Shown: positions 49,457 through 59,153, counted from the stretch's first letter. The stretch: 64,000 bases of DNA from an uncultured Eggerthellaceae bacterium (GCA_910588905.1 CAJURZ010000010.1:13996-77995), one strand, 5' to 3'. Program-made: numbers and translations. The notes: generated by a model not told the origin, from the letters alone.

Positions 49457-51643
49457 CTAGGCACCAGACGGGGTCTCGGGGGCTGGGTCTGGATCTGTCG
49501 TGGGTGGCGGTGTGGGCTCCTCTGGGTCTGTCGGGGGTGGCGTGGGGGTTTGATCGCCACCTTGGTTGCCACCCTCATTGCCTCCCGACGAACCGTCGCC
49601 TTCGCCGCTCTGGTCGGGTTCTTGGGTGGCACCGCCTCCCGTCACATTGCCATTGGCATCAACCTGCACATCATCCTGCCAACCCGTGCCCTTGCCACCG
49701 ATATGGTTCTTGGAATCACGATAGTCGGCAAGGTACTTCGGCTTATCGGCTGTGGGGAATTGTTCCACAGGCGTGTACTCCAGCACACGGTTCATGAAAT
49801 AGGCGAAGGTGCTGGCCGCTGAAGCCCAAGAAGGAATGCGCGAAGCCTGATCATAGGTATCCGCCCGCTCTCCCAACCAGATGGCCACGGAGAGCTGGGG
49901 CGTGATCCCCACGAACCAGCTGTCCTTCTTGTCATCGGTGGTACCGGTCTTGCCCGCCACCGGCTGATCCGAAGAAAGCCGGGCATCAGTGCCGCTTCCT
50001 CCGCTCACAACACCTTCCAAGCCCTCAACAGCCGCTGCGGCTATCTCCGGCTCAAGCACCCGCTCCCCCTCAGGGGAAGAATTGTCAACAATGACCTTGC
50101 CTGAGCGATCAGTGATGGAGATGATGCATTCGGGGTCGTAGTGGATGCCCCCGTTGGCCAGCGTGGCGTAGGCATCAGCCATCTCCAGAGGCGTGAACGA
50201 ATCGATCCCCAAGGTGATGCCTGCAACGTTTTGGATATTCGAGGTGATGCCCATGCGCTCGGCCACATCACGCACATTCTCAACCCCAACAGACATGATG
50301 AGCCGCATGAAGGCGGTGTTGGAGGATACGGCTAAAGCGCTCTTGATAGGGCGCGTGCCGAAATTCATCTTGTTGACGTTGAACACCTCATTAGCACCGT
50401 CCAGCTTTACAGAATAGCCCGCGTCTATGAGGGTGTCAGGGTCGATCCCCTGCTCAAGGGCAGCCACGTAGGTGAATGCCTTGAAGGTTGACCCAACCTG
50501 ACGCCCGGAGCCGCCTTCGCCGGTAGCCATGTTCACTTGCTGGTTGTCGTAGTCACTGCCCCCCACCATGGCCTTGATATAGCCGTTGTCAGGGTCTACC
50601 GCGCAGAGGGCAACCTCAAAGGGCTCCCCTACTTCCTCTTCCTTCTCAGCAGCAGCCGCCTCAGCCGCTTGCTGGTCGTTCACATCCAAGGTGGTGATGA
50701 TCTTCAGCCCCCCGGCGAATAGGTCAGCGGTGGAGAAGGCGTACTTGCCCTCCTGATTCATCAGCTGATTGCGGACATAGCTGGTGAAATAGGGATAGGC
50801 GGTGATGCCGGTCATGGAGGGTTCTGTGGGGTTGAGCACGATCTCTTCGGCCTTGGCCGCCTCAGCCTCTTCTTCGGTGATATAGCCGTTGGAAGCCATG
50901 CGCGAGAGCACGGTATTGCGCCGAGACTTGCAGTTCTCCATGTGATCGATGGGATTGTTGTAGGTGGGTGATTGAGGGATGCCCACCAAGGTAGCCGCCT
51001 CAGCCAAGGTGAGGTCAGAGGCTGGCTTGGAGAAGTAGCGCTCGGCTGCGGCCTGGATGCCATAGGAGCCGGAACCATAGTTGATGGTGTTCAGATACAT
51101 CAACAGGATATCGTCTTTGTCATAGGATTCCTCCAGCTTAGTAGCCAAGACCATCTCACGGATCTTTCGCTTGAAGGATATCTCGGACATCTCCTCTGAG
51201 AGCACGGTGTTGCGCACCAGCTGCTGGGTGATGGAAGAGCCGCCTTCACGGCTGCGGCCCATGAGGTTGTTGACCACCGCACGAATGGTGCCCATGAGAT
51301 CAACGCCGTTGTGCTGATAGAAACGCTCGTCTTCCGTGGCGATAGTGGCGTCTTTGACATACTGGGAGACCTGGTCCAGCTCCACCGGTTCTCGGTTCTC
51401 TAACTGGAATTCCGCCAGCACCGTTTCGCCATCAGAGGCATAGACCACAGACGTGGATGACGTGGAGAATTGATCGGCATTGGAATAATCAGGAAGATCT
51501 TCCAGCCAAGAGTTAGCCAAAGCGATACCACCGATGCAGAACGCGACGGCCACAGCGATGATAACAGCAAGGATGGAAAGCGCGATGACCTTTCCTGACT
51601 TCTTCTTCACATGATAGCGGCCCTTGACGGCACGAGACGCCAT
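49457..51643 (-). CDS. Class A penicillin-binding protein
   Basis: Bifunctional wall enzyme: glycosyltransferase plus transpeptidase. 728 residues from ATG 51643, with AGGAGG five bases upstream (GTG 51649 is in frame but poorer). One membrane helix (ALSILAVIIAVAVAFCIGG) is followed by the GT51 domain (IATEDERFYQHNGVD, GGSSITQQLVRN). The transpeptidase domain has GSTFKAFTYV (SxxK), SSNTAF (SxN) and GKTGTTDDKKDSWF (KTG). The last 100 residues are Gly/Pro/Thr-rich (PTPPPTDPEEPTPPP), a low-complexity tail that may cross the wall. The frame before the tail is complete. Confidence 0.95.
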   Translation of the reverse strand: MASRAVKGRYHVKKKSGKVIALSILAVIIAVAVAFCIGGIALANSWLEDLPDYSNADQFSTSSTSVVYASDGETVLAEFQLENREPVELDQVSQYVKDATIATEDERFYQHNGVDLMGTIRAVVNNLMGRSREGGSSITQQLVRNTVLSEEMSEISFKRKIREMVLATKLEESYDKDDILLMYLNTINYGSGSYGIQAAAERYFSKPASDLTLAEAATLVGIPQSPTYNNPIDHMENCKSRRNTVLSRMASNGYITEEEAEAAKAEEIVLNPTEPSMTGITAYPYFTSYVRNQLMNQEGKYAFSTADLFAGGLKIITTLDVNDQQAAEAAAAEKEEEVGEPFEVALCAVDPDNGYIKAMVGGSDYDNQQVNMATGEGGSGRQVGSTFKAFTYVAALEQGIDPDTLIDAGYSVKLDGANEVFNVNKMNFGTRPIKSALAVSSNTAFMRLIMSVGVENVRDVAERMGITSNIQNVAGITLGIDSFTPLEMADAYATLANGGIHYDPECIISITDRSGKVIVDNSSPEGERVLEPEIAAAAVEGLEGVVSGGSGTDARLSSDQPVAGKTGTTDDKKDSWFVGITPQLSVAIWLGERADTYDQASRIPSWASAASTFAYFMNRVLEYTPVEQFPTADKPKYLADYRDSKNHIGGKGTGWQDDVQVDANGNVTGGGATQEPDQSGEGDGSSGGNEGGNQGGDQTPTPPPTDPEEPTPPPTTDPDPAPETPSGA

Positions 51644-51670
51644 ACGCACCTCCTGAGATGTGTTTGGGAG

Positions 51671-51676
51671 ATTGTA
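51671..51676 (-). promoter_or_regulatory. Possible extended -10 promoter of the PBP gene
   Basis: TGCTACAAT on the minus strand has the TGn extension and TACAAT, about 30 bases upstream of the ATG. No -35 box is apparent. Confidence 0.4.
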
Positions 51677-51760
51677 GCATCGTCACCGAAGGGGGAGCCA
51701 TCCATCTTGCCCCATCGGCGCTGCTTGCGGGTCAAATCTCCACAATCCCCCACCTGCCGC

Positions 51761-52993
51761 TCAAAGCACGCTGGCAAGCGTCTCCGCGGCTTCGCGCCCG
51801 TGGCTCTCCTCGCAGATCAGCGGCGGCAGGAAGCGCAATGTAGAGGAACTGGTGGCGTTCACCACGAGCCCTGCCTTGAGCACTGCTTCGGTGATGTCAG
51901 GGGCGCTCAAGCCCTCCTGAAGGTCCGCTCCCACCATGAGCCCCTCGCCGCGTACGCTCTGAATGGCGGGCAGATCCGCCAGCATCCCCCGGAACGTCGC
52001 CCCCACCTGCTGGATGCGGGCACAATGCTCAGGGCGGTCCAGTTCACGCACGGTAGCAAGAGCAACGGTGACAGCCAGGTTTGAGCCACCGAAGGTGGAA
52101 CCGTGCTGTCCCGGCTGCAAGACATCCCCGAAGGCACCTCGCGCAGCACAGGCCCCCGCAGGCATACCCGAAGCGATCCCCTTCGCCATGGTCACCACAT
52201 CTGGGATCACCCCTGCCGCCTGGAAGGCGAAGGGACGACCCGTGCGGAAGATGCCACACTGAACCTCATCCAAGATGAGCAGTGCGTGAGCTTCTTGGCT
52301 CAGGCGACGAGCTTCCTGCAGGAATTCCGGCGTGCACGGATTCACTCCGGATTCGCCCTGGATGGGCTCCATCATGATGGCGCAGACGGAATGACCCACC
52401 GTCTCCATCAGGCGACGCAGGGCTGCAACATCGTTGATGGGTGTGGGCAAGAACCCCTCCGGCAGCGGCTCGAAACCCTGATGCAACCGGCTCTGTCCGG
52501 TAGCAGCCAAGGTAGCCAGGGTACGCCCGTGGAAGCTTTTGACCAAGGTGATGATGAGGGTTGGTGCCGTGTCTGGATCCTTCCCCTCCGCTTCAAACCG
52601 ACGCCGGGCAGCCAGGCGTGCCAGCTTGATGGCGCATTCGTTGGCTTCCGCCCCAGAATTAGCGAAGAACGTCTTCCAGGCCGTCCGCTGGCCTTCGGGC
52701 ACCTCACGCTCCAGCAGCTCGGAGAGCTTCTCGGCCAACTGCCCCCGGTTCTCTATATAGAAGTAGTTGCTCACATGGATAAGCTTCTCCGCCTGGCTGG
52801 TGAGCGCGCCCACCACTGCCGGATGGCAATGACCCAGGCTGCACACCCCGATACCGGAGAGGAAATCCAGGTAGCGCTTGCCGCTTGCGTCTTCCAAGTA
52901 CATGCCGTTGCCGCGGACGAACTCCACCTCTTTGCGCGCGAAGGTGGGCATCACGTACTGCCCTTCGAGGTTCATCTGCTCTTGCAAGGTCAT
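51761..52993 (-). CDS. argD: Acetylornithine aminotransferase
   Basis: PLP enzyme of arginine synthesis, 410 residues. Class III aminotransferase motifs: FLSGIGVCSLGHCHPAV, NSGAEANECAIKLAR, SFHGRTLATLAATGQ, LLILDEVQCGIFRTG and VTMAKGIASGMP with the PLP lysine. Last gene of argCJBD, nine bases after argB. Its C-terminus ends over a normal stop. Confidence 0.96.
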   Translation of the reverse strand: MTLQEQMNLEGQYVMPTFARKEVEFVRGNGMYLEDASGKRYLDFLSGIGVCSLGHCHPAVVGALTSQAEKLIHVSNYFYIENRGQLAEKLSELLEREVPEGQRTAWKTFFANSGAEANECAIKLARLAARRRFEAEGKDPDTAPTLIITLVKSFHGRTLATLAATGQSRLHQGFEPLPEGFLPTPINDVAALRRLMETVGHSVCAIMMEPIQGESGVNPCTPEFLQEARRLSQEAHALLILDEVQCGIFRTGRPFAFQAAGVIPDVVTMAKGIASGMPAGACAARGAFGDVLQPGQHGSTFGGSNLAVTVALATVRELDRPEHCARIQQVGATFRGMLADLPAIQSVRGEGLMVGADLQEGLSAPDITEAVLKAGLVVNATSSSTLRFLPPLICEESHGREAAETLASVL

Positions 52994-53002
52994 GAGAGCC
53001 TC

Positions 53003-53950
53003 CTATTCATTGCAGATCAGCTTGGCAGCGAAGTTGCCAAGGGGCGCCGGGTCGAATCCTGCGGGCATCTCATGCCCCGTCACCATGGTGCCGATGCCCT
53101 TGTTCGTGAGCGTCTCCAAGAGCAGCGCGTGAGGCGTAGTCCCGTTCACGATATGGGCCCGAGAAACCCCTGCCTCCAATGCGCGGACACAGGATTCCAG
53201 CTTCGGGACCATCCCTCCGGTGTTCGCTCCCTCCTCCACGATCTTGCGCGCTTCGGCAAGCGTCATGGCAGACACCAGGGAATCCGGATCCGGGTAATCA
53301 GCGAAATAGCCATCGATATCCGAGAGGAAGAAGACCTTGTGAGCACCAATGGCTGCAGCCAGATGACCCGCCGCCACATCAGCATTCACGTTGTAGCAGC
53401 CGTTGTCTTCGCCTATGGCGATGGAAGCGATGATAGGGATGTAGTCCGCTGCCACCAGGTCCTCCACCAGGGCAGGGTTGATGCGCGTGATGCGTCCCAC
53501 GCGTCCAAGGTCCGGAGAAGCGGCTTCGGCCACCAGCACGCCCGCATCGGCACCACTGATACCCACGGCCATGTTGCCATGCTGATTCATGGCCTCCACC
53601 AGCTCTTGGTTCACCTCTCCGGTGAGCACCCGACGGACGATGGTCATAGCCTCATCGGTGGTGACCCGCTGTCCGCGGACGAAGGAGACCTGCACCCCTT
53701 CTCGTTCCATGGCAGCGCTAATGGCCTTGCCGCCCCCGTGGACGATGACCGGGTTCACACCGATGATCTTCAGCAGGACGATATCTGCCATCACCTCAGC
53801 CCGCAGCTTCGCATCCACCATGGCTGCACCGCCGTATTTGATGACGATGGTCTTGCCAGTGACATGCTTGATCCAAGGCATGGCCTCAGTCAGCACATCA
53901 CCGGTGATGCTGGATACGCCGTCAGGGCGTGTCTGTCTGTCGAATTGCAT
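53003..53950 (-). CDS. argB: Acetylglutamate kinase
   Basis: Second step of arginine synthesis. 315 residues: KTIVIKYGGAAMVDAKL, NPVIVHGGGKAIS, NVNADVAAGHLAAAIGAHKV and GTMVT near the end are conserved. The N-terminal helix before the core (about 1-35) is the type that in arginine-sensitive hexameric enzymes makes the dimer joint, so feedback by arginine is plausible. Fifteen bases after argJ. Confidence 0.96.
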   Translation of the reverse strand: MQFDRQTRPDGVSSITGDVLTEAMPWIKHVTGKTIVIKYGGAAMVDAKLRAEVMADIVLLKIIGVNPVIVHGGGKAISAAMEREGVQVSFVRGQRVTTDEAMTIVRRVLTGEVNQELVEAMNQHGNMAVGISGADAGVLVAEAASPDLGRVGRITRINPALVEDLVAADYIPIIASIAIGEDNGCYNVNADVAAGHLAAAIGAHKVFFLSDIDGYFADYPDPDSLVSAMTLAEARKIVEEGANTGGMVPKLESCVRALEAGVSRAHIVNGTTPHALLLETLTNKGIGTMVTGHEMPAGFDPAPLGNFAAKLICNE

Positions 53951-53965
53951 GATCCTCCTCCGCGG

Positions 53966-55246
53966 CTAGGTGCGGTAGTCTCCATTGATGGAGATGTACT
54001 CATGGGTGAGGTCGCACGTCCACAGCGTGGTGCATGCCTCCCCAGCCCCGAGACAGATAACGATATCCACTTCGGGGCCCTCAAAGCGCCTAAGCGCTTC
54101 CTCTTCGTCAAAGGCCAGAGCTAACCCATTTTGGCAAACAGGGATGCCTAGGATGGAGATATCCACATCCTCTTGTTGGAACACAGCACCTGAGCGCCCC
54201 GCCGCTGCCGCGATCCGCCCCCAATTGGCATCATGGCCAGCTATGGCCGTTTTGACCAGGGGCGAATTCGCCACTGTTCGGGCCACCGCATCCGCATCCT
54301 CGGGCGTGCGGGCTCCCGTGACAGCAACGTTCACCAGCTTCGTTGCCCCTTCGCCATCCTTGGCCATGGCCTTCGCCAAGCGGATGCATACCTGGGTCAA
54401 AGCGTCTTCGAAAGCGGCGAAGGCACCTGTACCCGGTTCGAAGGCAGGCACACCCGCAGGTGCAGCCGCTCCCGAGGCCAGTGCGATACAGGTATCATTG
54501 GTAGAGGTATCGGAATCCACCGTGACCTTGTTGAAGCTGACATCGGCCGCTCGCTTGAGCGCTCCGCGCAGGTCCCGAGGCTTCACCGGTGCATCGGTGG
54601 TGACAACGGCGATCATCGTAGCCATGTTCGGCATGATCATGCCAGAGCCCTTCGCCATGGCCCCCACCGTGAAGGTACAACCCTCATAGCCCAGGCCATC
54701 GCCTGAAAAAGAGCAAGCAGCTTCCTTGGAATAGGTGTCGGTGGTCATGATGGCGTTGGCCGCATCTGCTCCCCCCTCCCGGGAGAGTTGAGCGAAGACG
54801 CGAGGGAGCCCCTCTTGATACGGCTCCAGAGGCAATTGCACGCCGATGACCCCCGTAGAGGCCACCAGTACCTCGTCAGAGGGACACCCTATTACCTGAG
54901 CTGTCATCCGAGCCGCTTCGAAAGCGGCATCCAACCCCTTCTGGCCGGTAGCCGCATTCGCATTACCGGAATTCACCACCACCGCACGAGTGCAGCCGTA
55001 GGACTCCCCCTCCGCTTCCGTCTCGAGGATATGCCTGCAATAGCGCACTGGGGCTGCGCAAAAGACGTTCTGGGTGAAGACTCCTGCCGCTGCGCAAGGC
55101 TCATCCGCCACCACGAGCGCCAGGTCGAGCCGGTTCGGGTTAGCTCGGAAGCCTGCATGGATGCCCGCCGCCTGGAACCCCTGGGCGGAGGTGACACCGC
55201 CACCCTCTATCCAGTGGAGCAGCCCTGTCTGCTCAGGGGCCGTCAT
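53966..55246 (-). CDS. argJ: Glutamate N-acetyltransferase/acetylornithine deacetylase
   Basis: ArgJ recycles the acetyl group in arginine synthesis. 426 residues from ATG 55246, which overlaps the argC stop by four bases; the open frame to 55309 is ignored. Cleavage to two subunits occurs before the Thr of NAIMTTDTYSKEA. NKVTVDSDTSTNDTC and GHDANWGRIAAAAGRSG are present. The N-terminus has GFQAAGIHAGFR. Whether it is the bifunctional form cannot be told by eye; no argA or argE is visible here. Confidence 0.95.
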   Translation of the reverse strand: MTAPEQTGLLHWIEGGGVTSAQGFQAAGIHAGFRANPNRLDLALVVADEPCAAAGVFTQNVFCAAPVRYCRHILETEAEGESYGCTRAVVVNSGNANAATGQKGLDAAFEAARMTAQVIGCPSDEVLVASTGVIGVQLPLEPYQEGLPRVFAQLSREGGADAANAIMTTDTYSKEAACSFSGDGLGYEGCTFTVGAMAKGSGMIMPNMATMIAVVTTDAPVKPRDLRGALKRAADVSFNKVTVDSDTSTNDTCIALASGAAAPAGVPAFEPGTGAFAAFEDALTQVCIRLAKAMAKDGEGATKLVNVAVTGARTPEDADAVARTVANSPLVKTAIAGHDANWGRIAAAAGRSGAVFQQEDVDISILGIPVCQNGLALAFDEEEALRRFEGPEVDIVICLGAGEACTTLWTCDLTHEYISINGDYRT

Positions 55247-56307
55247 AGGGGCAACGCCACGCTTTCCAAGCCTGCGCTCTCGGGCAGGCCGAGGACGATA
55301 TTGGCACACTGGACCGCCTGACCCGCCGCCCCTTTGCCCAGATTGTCAATGGCCCCTGTTGCGATGATGCAGCGGGTGCGACGGTCGAAGGCAACACCTA
55401 TCTGGGCCCGATTCGTGCCAGCTACGGATGCGGTGCGCGGCTGGGTGCCCTGAGGCAGCACCGTGACGAAGGTGCAGCCCTCATAGAACCCTTCATAGAG
55501 CCGCTGGATATCCTCAGCTGAAGCCACCGGAGCGTCCGGACTCACAGGAATGGTCACCGTGGAGAGCAACCCGCGGTTCAGAGGAGCCAAATGCGGGGTG
55601 AAGACCAGCTGGTCTTCCAACTGGAGGATCTGCTCTATCTCCGGCGTGTGCCGATGGGTAGAGACCCCATAAGCCTCCAGATTCTCATCAGCGAAGCAGA
55701 AATGAGTGCGCGCTGAGGGCTTCTTGCCAGCACCCGTGACACCGGAGATGGCATCTGCCACCACCACGGCCCCTTCGCGCAAGAGCCCGGCCCGCAGAGC
55801 CGGAGCTGCCGCCAGCGAGGTTGCTGTAGGATAGCAACCCGCACAGGCCACCACCACGGGGAGCTTCTCCTCATGGCGCTCATAGGCTGCTTGCAGAGAT
55901 TCCGGGAACAGTTCCGGTAAGCCGAAGGAGCTCTGGGCTAGCAAGTCTAACTGGGTATGAGGCACCCCGTACCAGGCCTCATAGGTCAGAGGGTCCCTCA
56001 AGCGGAAATCCGCGGACAGATCGATGGCCACCGCACCGCTTTCCACGATCTTGGGCGTCAACTCAAGGGATGCCGTGTGAGGCACTGCGAGGAAGACCAC
56101 ATCCAACCCTATTCGAAGGAGCTCATCCCTTTCACAGAAGGCCAGGTCAGAGACACCGGCAAAGGAGGGATACACCTCAGAGAGCGGCGTGCCCTTCAGG
56201 GAATCCGATGCAATAGCTGCCAGTTCCATATCAGGATGAGCGGCAAGGATATGGGCCAGTTGCACCCCGGCGAACCCTGCTGCCCCCAACACGCCAGCCT
56301 GTATCAC
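55243..56307 (-). CDS. argC: N-acetyl-gamma-glutamyl-phosphate reductase
   Basis: NADPH-dependent third step of arginine synthesis. 354 residues: VLGAAGFAGVQLAHIL (Rossmann loop), VFLAVPHTASLEL, VVACAGCYPTATSL with the catalytic cysteine, and FTPHLAPLNRGLLSTV. First gene of argCJBD; a 100-base spacer separates it from a divergent glutamate-cysteine ligase gene. TTTTGAATACATA upstream (about 56396-56408) loosely resembles half an ARG box, too weak to list. Confidence 0.96.
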   Translation of the reverse strand: MIQAGVLGAAGFAGVQLAHILAAHPDMELAAIASDSLKGTPLSEVYPSFAGVSDLAFCERDELLRIGLDVVFLAVPHTASLELTPKIVESGAVAIDLSADFRLRDPLTYEAWYGVPHTQLDLLAQSSFGLPELFPESLQAAYERHEEKLPVVVACAGCYPTATSLAAAPALRAGLLREGAVVVADAISGVTGAGKKPSARTHFCFADENLEAYGVSTHRHTPEIEQILQLEDQLVFTPHLAPLNRGLLSTVTIPVSPDAPVASAEDIQRLYEGFYEGCTFVTVLPQGTQPRTASVAGTNRAQIGVAFDRRTRCIIATGAIDNLGKGAAGQAVQCANIVLGLPESAGLESVALPL

Positions 56308-56540
56308 AGCCCCTCCTCATCTCAGCCGCTTCGCTGCCCTCTTCGCTTCCGGCTGCGGTCTCGACCGCTCACGCCCCACAACGAACGACTATGTATTCAA
56401 AACGGTCATAATTCTGCGCCGGTCGCTTCCGATGAGCGTTCCGACCTCCGACGTTTTGCTACCATCTTTGGCTCGAAAGGGCATTTTACATAAGGCATGG
56501 GCGAATAGGGCCTGTACCGAAAGGATTCGGGGTAACCGAC

Positions 56541-57788
56541 ATGGGGAAACAGCCCGCGCGGGAACAGAACGTGAAGGCCATCACCAGCTACTTCGAAAGC
56601 GGCATCAAGCCGTCTGTGAAGCATATCGGGATAGAGCTCGAGCACACGCTGGTCCACCAAAGCGGCCGTCCCGTCTCCTACCTTGACCCCGATGGGCAAG
56701 AGTCCATCCTGGAGAAGCTAGGGCAACGCTATCCTACGATCACCCGGGATGATGCCGGAAACGTCACCATGCTCTCCGACGGCCGAGCCAACGTGACCAT
56801 CGAACCCGCTGCCCAGATAGAGGTCTCTGCGGGGCCCTTCGATGAACTGGGAAGCGCCCTTGACTGCCTGAACGGTTTCCAAGCTGAGCTCGAGCAGGCT
56901 GCCGGAGATGATATCCAGGTGCTCGCCATAGGCTATCACCCCACCATGCGAGCCATAGACCTATCGCTCATCCCGAAAGCGCGCTACCAGATCATGAACG
57001 AATACCTGGGAGCCATATCCATGTACGGCATCTGCATGATGCGCGGATCTGCCGCCACCCAGGTCTCCATCGATTATCGCTCGGTGGATGACTGCCTTCG
57101 GAAGATGAGGCTCGCGAACGCCCTCGTGCCGCTGCTGGCTCTCATGACTGACAATGCTCCTGTGTTCGAAGCCGCTCCGCGGCCCCATCAGATGATGCGC
57201 ACTCAGATCTGGGAGCAATGCGACCCAGACCGCTGCGGCACTGTGCCGGGGGTCATGGAAGAAGGGTTCACCTGGGAGGCTTACGCAGAATACATCCTGG
57301 ACACACCCGCCATGGTGGATCTTTCCACTGGCACTCCCCAGTTATCCCAGAAGACCTTCGGTGCCATCTTCGCTGACCGCGTCATGACCGAAGCGGATGT
57401 GGAGCATGCGCTCTCCGTCTTCTTCACCGATGTGCGCCTCAAGCGCTACATAGAGATACGTCCCGCCGATGCCATGGCCGCCGAATACGCCGTTGCCTAT
57501 GGGGCGCTGATCAAGGGGCTGTTCTATTCAGACGAGTCCCTGGACCGGCTGGATGAGATCTTCCATGGCGTCACAGCTCAGGACATCACCCAGGCAAAGG
57601 CCGCATTGATGGCCAACGGTTATGAGGGAAGGATCTACGGATCATCGGCAGCAGCCCTGACCGACCAGCTCATCAGCTTGGCGGCCACCGGATTGCCCGC
57701 CCCAGAAACCCATCTACTGAAGCCCCTGGCAGCCCTGGTCGCATCCCGGTGCACGCTGGCGGACTTGCAGATAGAGGCAGCCCACTAG
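56541..57788 (+). CDS. gshA: Glutamate-cysteine ligase, GCS2 family
   Basis: Joins glutamate and cysteine by a gamma bond, the first step to glutathione or ergothioneine-type thiols. 415 residues with HIGIELEHTLV at the N-terminus, NVTIEPAAQIEVSAGPF, YQIMNEYLGAISMYGICMMR, ATQVSIDYRS and RYIEIRPADAMAA, which fit the GCS2 ATP-grasp-like fold of plant and actinobacterial enzymes. No glutathione synthetase gene follows, so the product may stay gamma-glutamylcysteine. It is divergent from argC. The gene name is given by family, activity is inferred. Confidence 0.87.
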   Translation: MGKQPAREQNVKAITSYFESGIKPSVKHIGIELEHTLVHQSGRPVSYLDPDGQESILEKLGQRYPTITRDDAGNVTMLSDGRANVTIEPAAQIEVSAGPFDELGSALDCLNGFQAELEQAAGDDIQVLAIGYHPTMRAIDLSLIPKARYQIMNEYLGAISMYGICMMRGSAATQVSIDYRSVDDCLRKMRLANALVPLLALMTDNAPVFEAAPRPHQMMRTQIWEQCDPDRCGTVPGVMEEGFTWEAYAEYILDTPAMVDLSTGTPQLSQKTFGAIFADRVMTEADVEHALSVFFTDVRLKRYIEIRPADAMAAEYAVAYGALIKGLFYSDESLDRLDEIFHGVTAQDITQAKAALMANGYEGRIYGSSAAALTDQLISLAATGLPAPETHLLKPLAALVASRCTLADLQIEAAH

Positions 57789-57832
57789 GATCGGGCTGCG
57801 CAGTAAAGGCTCTAGGAGATAGGAGGAAGGCC

Positions 57833-58261
57833 ATGAGCAACGAAGGCAAGATAGTCAAGATCCACTACACGGGCTCGCTTGATGACGGTGAAGTATTCGA
57901 TACTTCCCGCCTCAGTGGGGAGCCCATCGAATTCGAATGCATGGCTGGTACCGTCATCAAGGGTTTCGACGATGCTGTCAAGGATATGGAAGTGGGAGAC
58001 AAGAAGCACATCCACCTTGAACCGGAGGAAGCCTACGGGCCCATCCGCGAAGAGCTGATCCAGACCGTTCCTGTTTCCAGCGTCCCCAATGCCAAAGACC
58101 TGCCTGTGGGCGAGACCGTCTACATGCAAGGTCCCAGCGGCCCCTTCCCGGCAAAGGTGGTCAGTGTGGATGACGACCATGTCGTGTTCGATATGAACCA
58201 TCCCATGGCGGGCAAGCCTTTGAACTTCGAACTTGAGCTGGTAGAAGTCAGGGAGAAGTAG
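57833..58261 (+). CDS. FKBP-type peptidyl-prolyl isomerase, SlyD-like
   Basis: Folding helper with an FKBP domain split by an insert-in-flap chaperone domain. 142 residues: VKIHYTGSLDDGEVFDTS at the start, AGTVIKGFDDAVKDMEVGDKK-type core (in parts), EEAYGPIREELIQTV, and VFDMNHPMAGKPLNFELEL, the SlyD signature. No His-rich metal-binding tail is present. Start 57833 follows AGGAGGAAGG; the frame to 57749 is open but unsupported. It lies 44 bases after the ligase gene, likely in one transcript. Confidence 0.93.
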   Translation: MSNEGKIVKIHYTGSLDDGEVFDTSRLSGEPIEFECMAGTVIKGFDDAVKDMEVGDKKHIHLEPEEAYGPIREELIQTVPVSSVPNAKDLPVGETVYMQGPSGPFPAKVVSVDDDHVVFDMNHPMAGKPLNFELELVEVREK

Positions 58262-58423
58262 TCCTTAGTGCCCCCGAGCGCACCCCCATTTACAACCTCA
58301 TACCAACCTGCAAGCCTGGTACGCTTTGTCCCCGTAAAGGGTATTCGGCCGTGGTGTTCACTCGTGTCAAGGCCTGGGCTTCGCGGCGCATCCCAGGCTG
58401 ATGTCCTGTCTGTCGTGCTGCAT
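58262..58423. other. Intergenic, no gene seen
   Basis: Non-coding stretch between the SlyD-like gene and the first REP pair. No RNA or promoter was recognised. Confidence 0.4.
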
Positions 58424-58531
58424 GAAGCCTCTTCGTAGTGCAGGCTTTAGCCTGCCTAGTATAAAGCGGGCTGAAGCCCGCACTACGAATTCAACCTATA
58501 GCAAGCGGACCGAAGGCCACGTTACGAATTC
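58424..58531. repeat. REP pair (BIME-like) upstream of the RAYT, plus a worn third unit
   Basis: GTAG (58435-58438) then GCAGGCTTTAGCCTGC; facing it, GCGGGCTGAAGCCCGC (58466-58481) then CTAC (58483-58486). Two hairpins thus have GTAG feet pointing outward. The 74 bases 58424-58497 recur exactly at 59154-59227. A decayed unit GCGGACCGAAGGCCACGTTAC follows at about 58505. Confidence 0.9.
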
Positions 58532-58611
58532 TGCCTGATGGATGAGCGAACCGAACCTTGCCCAATGAGGCTACATTGCAAGCCTGCATACTTCACAACG
58601 AAAGACAATCC

Positions 58612-58640
58612 TTGTATCAGCCCCCTTAGAAGTATATGAT
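58612..58640 (+). promoter_or_regulatory. Promoter of the RAYT gene
   Basis: TTGTAT (58612-58617), 17 bases, TATGAT (58635-58640); 26 bases upstream of the start codon. Confidence 0.6.
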
Positions 58641-58666
58641 TCGCGAAAAGGGCGAAGGTGGATGCC

Positions 58667-59104
58667 ATGGATAAGAGACGAAGGCTCAAGGGGTGGAACT
58701 ACGGTTCTCCGGGCGTGTATTTCGTAACGTTCTGCACCCACAAGAAACATCATCTGCTTGGAGAGGTTGTCGATGGTGATGTTATGCTCTCCAGCGTAGG
58801 GAGGCTTTGTCAGACAGAGCTCACTGCTTGTTGTCATGGGCCAGACAGCTTCGTCATCATGCCCAATCACGTCCATATCCTCATTCAGCAAGATCATCCA
58901 AACGATGCAAATTCGAATGTGGTCAAGACCGTGCGCGCCATCAAAGCCCACACAACACTCAAAGCTCACAGGTTAGGATTCCAAGGCAAGCTCTGGCAGC
59001 CGTCTTTCCATGACCATATCGTACGTGATGAAGCAACGTACAGAAGGATTCGGGAGTACATCATGAATAATCCGGCACAGTGGAGCTTGGATTGCCTTCA
59101 TTAA
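58667..59104 (+). CDS. REP-associated tyrosine transposase (RAYT, Y1 transposase family)
   Basis: Single-strand DNA transposase related to IS200/IS605 TnpA that acts on REP hairpins. 145 residues. The HUH motif is HVH in MPNHVHILI, the opening is GVYFVTFCTHKKHHLLGE, and the tyrosine helix reads YRRIREYIMNNPAQW, the RAYT form of the family end. WQPSFHDHIVRDE is conserved. Start 58667 (GAAGGTGG upstream) is preferred to GTG 58658. Identical REP pairs flank it on both sides, and an own promoter is visible, so it looks intact. Unlike insertion sequences, it lacks clear terminal subterminal hairpins other than the REPs. Confidence 0.93.
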   Translation: MDKRRRLKGWNYGSPGVYFVTFCTHKKHHLLGEVVDGDVMLSSVGRLCQTELTACCHGPDSFVIMPNHVHILIQQDHPNDANSNVVKTVRAIKAHTTLKAHRLGFQGKLWQPSFHDHIVRDEATYRRIREYIMNNPAQWSLDCLH

Positions 59105-59153
59105 GACCAAGCTCATTGTAGTGCCCTAAAGGACGAGCTCCGTTGCGCTATGG

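Noticed and set aside
52103..54124. 673-codon plus-strand frame
   Set aside because: Antisense to argD and argB, which carry full active-site motifs.
56390..56415. ARG box upstream of argC
   Set aside because: TTTTGAATACATA resembles one half only and has no second half at the right spacing.
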